In this document: positions 60,249 to 64,000 of the stretch, piece after piece
Layout: each line of letters opens with the position of its first letter
How positions within the stretch are numbered: the stretch's first letter is position 1
NCBI RefSeq assembly: GCF_016495865.1
Contig: NZ_CP054706.1
Location: 2,356,001-2,420,000 of the forward strand
DNA from: Salicibibacter cibi
GTDB lineage: Bacteria; Bacillota; Bacilli; Bacillales; Marinococcaceae
DNA: 64,000 nucleotides
Reading direction: 5' to 3'
Translations under genes and position numbers: made by a program
The notes under the pieces: model-generated
Told to the model about the DNA's origin: nothing
The model's database searches: none
The model's input: the letters and a program-made list of their open reading frames with translations, nothing else

Positions 60249-62186
60249 TCAATCTTCATATGAAAATGAATTGGATTGTGCTTCCTCTCCGTCCAAATAC
60301 AACGTATACGAACCATCGGTATCCGGCGTCACTTCAAGGCTAACTTCGTATTCCGTGTCTTCGGTGATCTCCTCTTCCGTATCAACCGTTGGTCCGTCTG
60401 TGGTCGCATCTTCATACTCGATTTCAATCTCATATTCGTTGTCGTCGGATACCTCAACCGGGATGGATGCTACCACCGTTTGGGCAAGCTCGTCTTCTTC
60501 TTCCTCTTCGTCTTCATCCGGCGGGGGCCCATCGGAGATAACAAAATTTATTTCCGTTCCTTGCGATACGGTATCATACGGTCCCGGATCATGGGAAATT
60601 ACTTCCCCTTCCGGTTGGTCCGAGTCCGTTCTTTGAAAAGAGCCGGTTAAATTATTCGCCTCCAAATAATTGTTGACCCCATCTTGAGATGTCCCGGTAA
60701 GGTCCTCAAGAGTGACATCCGGTGCTTCACTGTAAGTGATCTGAACGGTTGTTTCACCTGGAACAACTTCTTCATCGGGAGCCGGAGTTTGTTCAATGAC
60801 TAAGTCTTCGGCAACCTCTTCCGTTTCCTCGGCTGTGAGATCGACGTCTTCAAAGTCTTGTAATTCCTCGAGGGCTTGTTCATATTGCAAGCCGACAACA
60901 TCCGGCATTTCCACGGTCTCCTGGCCTTCGCTTACGGAAATCGTCACCGTCTGCCCTTCACGTACGGTTCTTCCCGCGCTCGGGTCTTGATGAAAGATCG
61001 CCCCTTCCTCTGCTTCCTCGTGGAATTCATATTCCGTTTCCGGCTGCAGATTCAGTGCCTCCAGCTCTTCGATCGCTTCATCTTCTTCGGACCCAACCAC
61101 ATCCGGAATGTCAACTTCATCCGGGCCCAATAATGCGGGTACCACTGTAAAAGCTGCGATGATGGCGATGAGAACCAAAAGTGCGATTCCCGCTATTTTC
61201 CATAACTTTCGCTTCTTTTTATTCCCGCTCAGTTCCGGAGGCGTTTCTTCGTCTCCTTCGCCGCTTGCAACTTTTGTGTCTTCCGCATTGTGACCGGGAC
61301 CAACGGCAGGAATCGGCCGTGTGCTTTCGTCGTCAGGATCTGCAATGTGAACGGGCGCTTCATTAATACGTTCCGGTGACAAGGCTGTTTCCCCGTCCAA
61401 ATGCATTTTTTCCACGTTTTCATATCGCTGCAACGGATCCTTGGCTGTGGCTTTCCGAATGATATTATTCACGCTTTCGGGCAGATCATCCCGCAAGTTT
61501 TTTGCATTTGGAAACGGATCCTGCAAATGCTTGAGCGCGATGGAAACGGCCGAATCGGCGTTGAAAGGCAAGAGGCCGGTGACCATTTCAAAAAGGGTGA
61601 CCCCGATGGCATAGATATCCGTTTTCGTCGTGAGCGTGCCTGCGCGCGCCTGCTCCGGGGACATGTAATGGACGGATCCGAGCACGGAATTCGTCTGGGT
61701 AATCGTCGCAGCAGAGGATGCGCGGGCGATGCCAAAATCCGTCACCTTTACGCTTCCTTCTTCATCGAGCAATATGTTTTGCGGCTTGATATCGCGATGG
61801 ATAATGCCTTGCTCATGGGCATAGGCAATCGCGCTTGTCAATTCCGAGAAGACCCGCATCGCCTCGTCAAAAGACAATGCTCCCTCGTTTACGATCTTAT
61901 CCTTGAGGGTATTGTTGCGCATATACTCCATGACAATATAAAAAATTCCATCATTTTCGCCTAAATCATAAATATCGACGATATTGGGATGCACAAGGTT
62001 CGTAGACGCCTCCGCCTCCCGTCGAAATCGCCGCACAAACGCTTCATCATCGACGTGTTGGGGCTGAAGAACTTTGACAGCAACGTCCCGCTCAAGAATG
62101 ATATCACGAGCTCGATAGACGTGGGCCATCCCGCCGCCAATGTAAGCTTTCACCTCATAACGTCCGTCGATACGCTCTCCAATCAT
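60249..62186 (-). CDS. prkC: PASTA-domain Ser/Thr protein kinase PrkC
   Basis: A 645-residue membrane kinase that senses peptidoglycan and controls germination and growth. The kinase domain (about 10-270) has YIGGGMAHVYRARD, the catalytic IIHRDIKPQNILL and VTDFGIARAS. One membrane helix (about 335-357, WKIAGIALLVLIAIIAAF) leads to three PASTA repeats (about 358-560) and an acidic, Glu/Asp-rich C-terminal domain. The ectodomain's strong acidity suits a salty exterior. Its ATG overlaps prpC by 4 bases. Confidence 0.95.
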   Translation of the reverse strand: MIGERIDGRYEVKAYIGGGMAHVYRARDIILERDVAVKVLQPQHVDDEAFVRRFRREAEASTNLVHPNIVDIYDLGENDGIFYIVMEYMRNNTLKDKIVNEGALSFDEAMRVFSELTSAIAYAHEQGIIHRDIKPQNILLDEEGSVKVTDFGIARASSAATITQTNSVLGSVHYMSPEQARAGTLTTKTDIYAIGVTLFEMVTGLLPFNADSAVSIALKHLQDPFPNAKNLRDDLPESVNNIIRKATAKDPLQRYENVEKMHLDGETALSPERINEAPVHIADPDDESTRPIPAVGPGHNAEDTKVASGEGDEETPPELSGNKKKRKLWKIAGIALLVLIAIIAAFTVVPALLGPDEVDIPDVVGSEEDEAIEELEALNLQPETEYEFHEEAEEGAIFHQDPSAGRTVREGQTVTISVSEGQETVEMPDVVGLQYEQALEELQDFEDVDLTAEETEEVAEDLVIEQTPAPDEEVVPGETTVQITYSEAPDVTLEDLTGTSQDGVNNYLEANNLTGSFQRTDSDQPEGEVISHDPGPYDTVSQGTEINFVISDGPPPDEDEEEEEDELAQTVVASIPVEVSDDNEYEIEIEYEDATTDGPTVDTEEEITEDTEYEVSLEVTPDTDGSYTLYLDGEEAQSNSFSYED

Positions 62187-62929
62187 GACTCGGCTCCCTC
62201 CTCATCATGATGAACGAGAATGATACTGACGTTATCCTCGCCTCCACGCTCGAGTGCCTCTTGGATGAGGGCATCGGCAGCTTCAGCCATCGAATTTTCA
62301 CCGCTCAACGTCGCGCCCACATCCATTTCCCCCAATTTATCCGAGAGACCGTCGGAACAGAGCAATAAGACGGCCCGCCCCGGAAAATCAAAGGTACCGA
62401 CCTCGACCTCGATCTCTTCTTCGGTACCGATCGCGCGGGTGAGCACGTTCTTGCGCGGATGGTTTTCGGCTTCATCTGATGACAGCTGACCATTTCTGAC
62501 AAGTTCATTCACGAGGGAATGATCACTCGTGATTTGTTCAAGCGTTTGCGATTGAAACCGATACGCGCGGCTGTCGCCGACATGAGCAATAATTATCGTG
62601 TCATTGTACAGTACAGACGCAACAACCGTCGTTCCCATACCCTTAAAAGCGGCTTCGTCGATGGATTTGTTAAAAACGGCCCGATTCGCCCGTTTAATTT
62701 CCGCTTGCAGCCAATCCTTAATTTCACTGATTTCGTTTTGGGGCGGATGATCTTGCCAGGAATCCCGCAACGCTTCGACGACCATTTTGCTCGCCACGTC
62801 TCCGGCACGATGCCCGCCCATGCCGTCGGCAACGACGGCGAGCATCATGCCCTCGCCATAAAAAAGGCCTCCGGCGTCTTCATTATGGCGTCTAACGTTT
62901 CCTACGTCTGTCCTGAACACTGTTTCCAT
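62183..62929 (-). CDS. prpC: PP2C-type protein phosphatase PrpC (Stp)
   Basis: A 248-residue metal-dependent phosphatase that reverses PrkC phosphorylation. METVFRTDVGNVRRHNEDAG starts the fold, with metal aspartates in AVVADGMGGHRAGDVAS, IAHVGDSRAYRF and LLLCSDGLSDKL. The ATG at 62929 sits after GGGGTGA; the frame is open upstream into rlmN. It overlaps prkC by 4 bases, keeping the pair co-expressed. Confidence 0.95.
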   Translation of the reverse strand: METVFRTDVGNVRRHNEDAGGLFYGEGMMLAVVADGMGGHRAGDVASKMVVEALRDSWQDHPPQNEISEIKDWLQAEIKRANRAVFNKSIDEAAFKGMGTTVVASVLYNDTIIIAHVGDSRAYRFQSQTLEQITSDHSLVNELVRNGQLSSDEAENHPRKNVLTRAIGTEEEIEVEVGTFDFPGRAVLLLCSDGLSDKLGEMDVGATLSGENSMAEAADALIQEALERGGEDNVSIILVHHDEEGAES

Positions 62930-62933
62930 CTGC

Positions 62934-64000
62934 TCACCCCGTTTCTTTCGCCCGCAATTGGCCGCAGGCAGCATCAATATCATGGCCTTGCTCCCGGCGG
63001 ATCGTAACATTGATTCCGCGGGCTTTGAGTGTACGTTCAAAAGCAAAAATATCGGCACGCGTCGAGCGCACATAGTCTTTTTCGGGCACATCATTAACGG
63101 GAATCAAATTTACATGCCCTTTCGTATGGCCGATTAAATCCGCGAGCTCCTCGGCGTGCTCCACTTGATCGTTCACGCCCCCGAAAAGTCCGTATTCATA
63201 CGTGATGCGCCGATTCGTTTTCTGTTGGTAATAGTCGATCGCATCCATCAATTTATGAACAGGGAAGGCACGGTTGATCGGCATCAAGCGACCTCTGATT
63301 TCCGAATTCGGCGCATGCAGGGAGACCGCAAAATTGATTTGCAATCCTTCGTCGGCAAATCGATAGATTTTCGGAACCATTCCGCTCGTGGAAACGGTAA
63401 TATGGCGAGCGCCGATATTCAACCCTTCGTCGTCGTTCACCGTGCGCAAGAACGCCATCAAGTTATCGTAGTTATCAAACGGTTCACCGATGCCCATCAC
63501 GACAATCGAATCAATTCGTTCTTCGCTTTGGTCAAGGGCACGCTGGACATCGAGCACTTGGGCGACAATTTCACCGGCTTCCAAATTCCGCTGCAAACCG
63601 CCAAGCCCAGACGCGCAAAATGTACATCCCAAACGGCAGCCGACCTGCGTCGTTACGCAAAGACTATTGCCGTAATCGTGGCGCATCAACACCGTCTCGA
63701 TGGAATAGTTATCCTCAAGCTCAAACAAGAACTTGATGGTACCGTCGGTGGACGTTTGCCGAAGTTTTTCGCGCAAGCGCGTCATTGTAAACGTTTCTTG
63801 CAGTTTCGCCCGTAACGCTTTCGGCAAGTTGGTCATTTCTTCCATGCTCTCTACCCGTTTTTGATACAGCCATTCGAAGACCTGTTTCGCGCGAAAGGCA
63901 GGTTCCCCGTTCTCTTTCATCCATTCCTTGCATCCCTCATAGGTTAACGACAGCAAGGAAGGCTTCATCGCTTTTGTCGCTTCTTTTTGCAATGCTTTCA
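62934..64000 (-). CDS. rlmN: 23S rRNA (adenine2503-C2)-methyltransferase RlmN, start at or just past window edge
   Basis: A radical SAM enzyme that methylates A2503 of 23S rRNA and A37 of some tRNAs. The cluster motif [14 protein letters not shown] (CX3CX2C), [12 protein letters not shown], and the C-terminal [16 protein letters not shown] with the cysteine that receives the methyl group are present. The frame is open to the window edge. The last visible bases read TG AAA GCA TTG, so the true ATG probably has its A one base beyond 64000; the in-frame TTG at 63992 and ATG at 63968 are alternatives without clear ribosome-binding sites. Confidence 0.93.
   Translation of the reverse strand, partial: KALQKEATKAMKPSLLSLTYEGCKEWMKENGEPAFRAKQVFEWLYQKRVESMEEMTNLPKALRAKLQETFTMTRLREKLRQTSTDGTIKFLFELEDNYSIETVLMRHDYGNSLCVTTQVGCRLGCTFCASGLGGLQRNLEAGEIVAQVLDVQRALDQSEERIDSIVVMGIGEPFDNYDNLMAFLRTVNDDEGLNIGARHITVSTSGMVPKIYRFADEGLQINFAVSLHAPNSEIRGRLMPINRAFPVHKLMDAIDYYQQKTNRRITYEYGLFGGVNDQVEHAEELADLIGHTKGHVNLIPVNDVPEKDYVRSTRADIFAFERTLKARGINVTIRREQGHDIDAACGQLRAKETG

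Overview
The window is a chromosomal segment from an endospore-forming, low-to-mid-GC Bacillota bacterium, most likely a haloalkaliphilic member of the Bacillaceae (a Salicibibacter/Geomicrobium-like lineage is my guess). Evidence: the classic Bacillus 'prpC-prkC-rsgA-rpe-spoVM-rpmB ... smc-ftsY-ylxM-ffh-rpsP ... rnhB-ylqG-ylqH' gene order; a spoVM gene and a divergent alpha/beta SASP gene, both sporulation genes; strong AGGAGG ribosome-binding sites; and acid-rich extracellular proteins (the substrate-binding lipoprotein LivJ and the PrkC ectodomain).

Almost everything is on the minus strand. Positions 1-8650 are an AT-rich accessory region: a truncated LysR regulator, a TSUP anion permease, and a LacI-controlled catabolic module. 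The module contains an orphan 163-aa protein, a 31-aa symporter partner peptide, a sodium:solute symporter, an iron alcohol dehydrogenase and a hot-dog thioesterase. A succinate-semialdehyde-type aldehyde dehydrogenase lies divergent to it. Three copies of the palindrome TGAATRCGCATTCA sit in front of the three transcription units. The aldehyde dehydrogenase is broken by a 160-bp inverted-repeat element flanked by a 6-bp target duplication.

Positions 8650-25000 hold acyl-CoA catabolism. One operon (comB-like phosphatase, APH-fold kinase, acyl-CoA dehydrogenase, two SDRs, MDR oxidoreductase, acyl-CoA synthetase) resembles the kinase/dehydrogenase logic of 4-hydroxyacid (levulinate, ACAD10/11) degradation. 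A second (ligase, thioesterase, thiolase, acyl-CoA dehydrogenase, SDR, two half MaoC hydratases) is a complete beta-oxidation spiral with cre and TetR/FadR-like sites upstream. A Rieske ferredoxin and an amidohydrolase follow. Positions 25100-29830 hold livHMGFJ, a branched-chain amino acid or organic acid ABC importer, preceded by a decayed duplicate of the 5' end of the acyl-CoA ligase gene.

Positions 31100-64000 are core genome: ylqH-ylqG-rnhB-rbgA, rplS, trmD-rimM-ylqD, khpA-rpsP, ffh-ylxM, ftsY-smc, rnc, acpP-fabG-fabD-plsX-fapR, recG, degV(fakB-like)-fakA, asp23, rpmB, spoVM, rpe, rsgA, prkC-prpC and rlmN. Compared with Bacillus subtilis, a NERD-domain gene sits between ylxM and ftsY, a DUF1128 gene sits between rnc and smc, thiN and sdaAA/AB are absent, and sucCD does not follow ylqH.

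The intergenic spaces are unusual. At least seven carry tandem repeats with a 52-bp period, from 2 to 15 units, in three related sequence subfamilies. One carries a 21-bp tandem repeat. Two carry near-identical copies of a ~250-bp structured dispersed element. No rRNA, tRNA or CRISPR array was seen.
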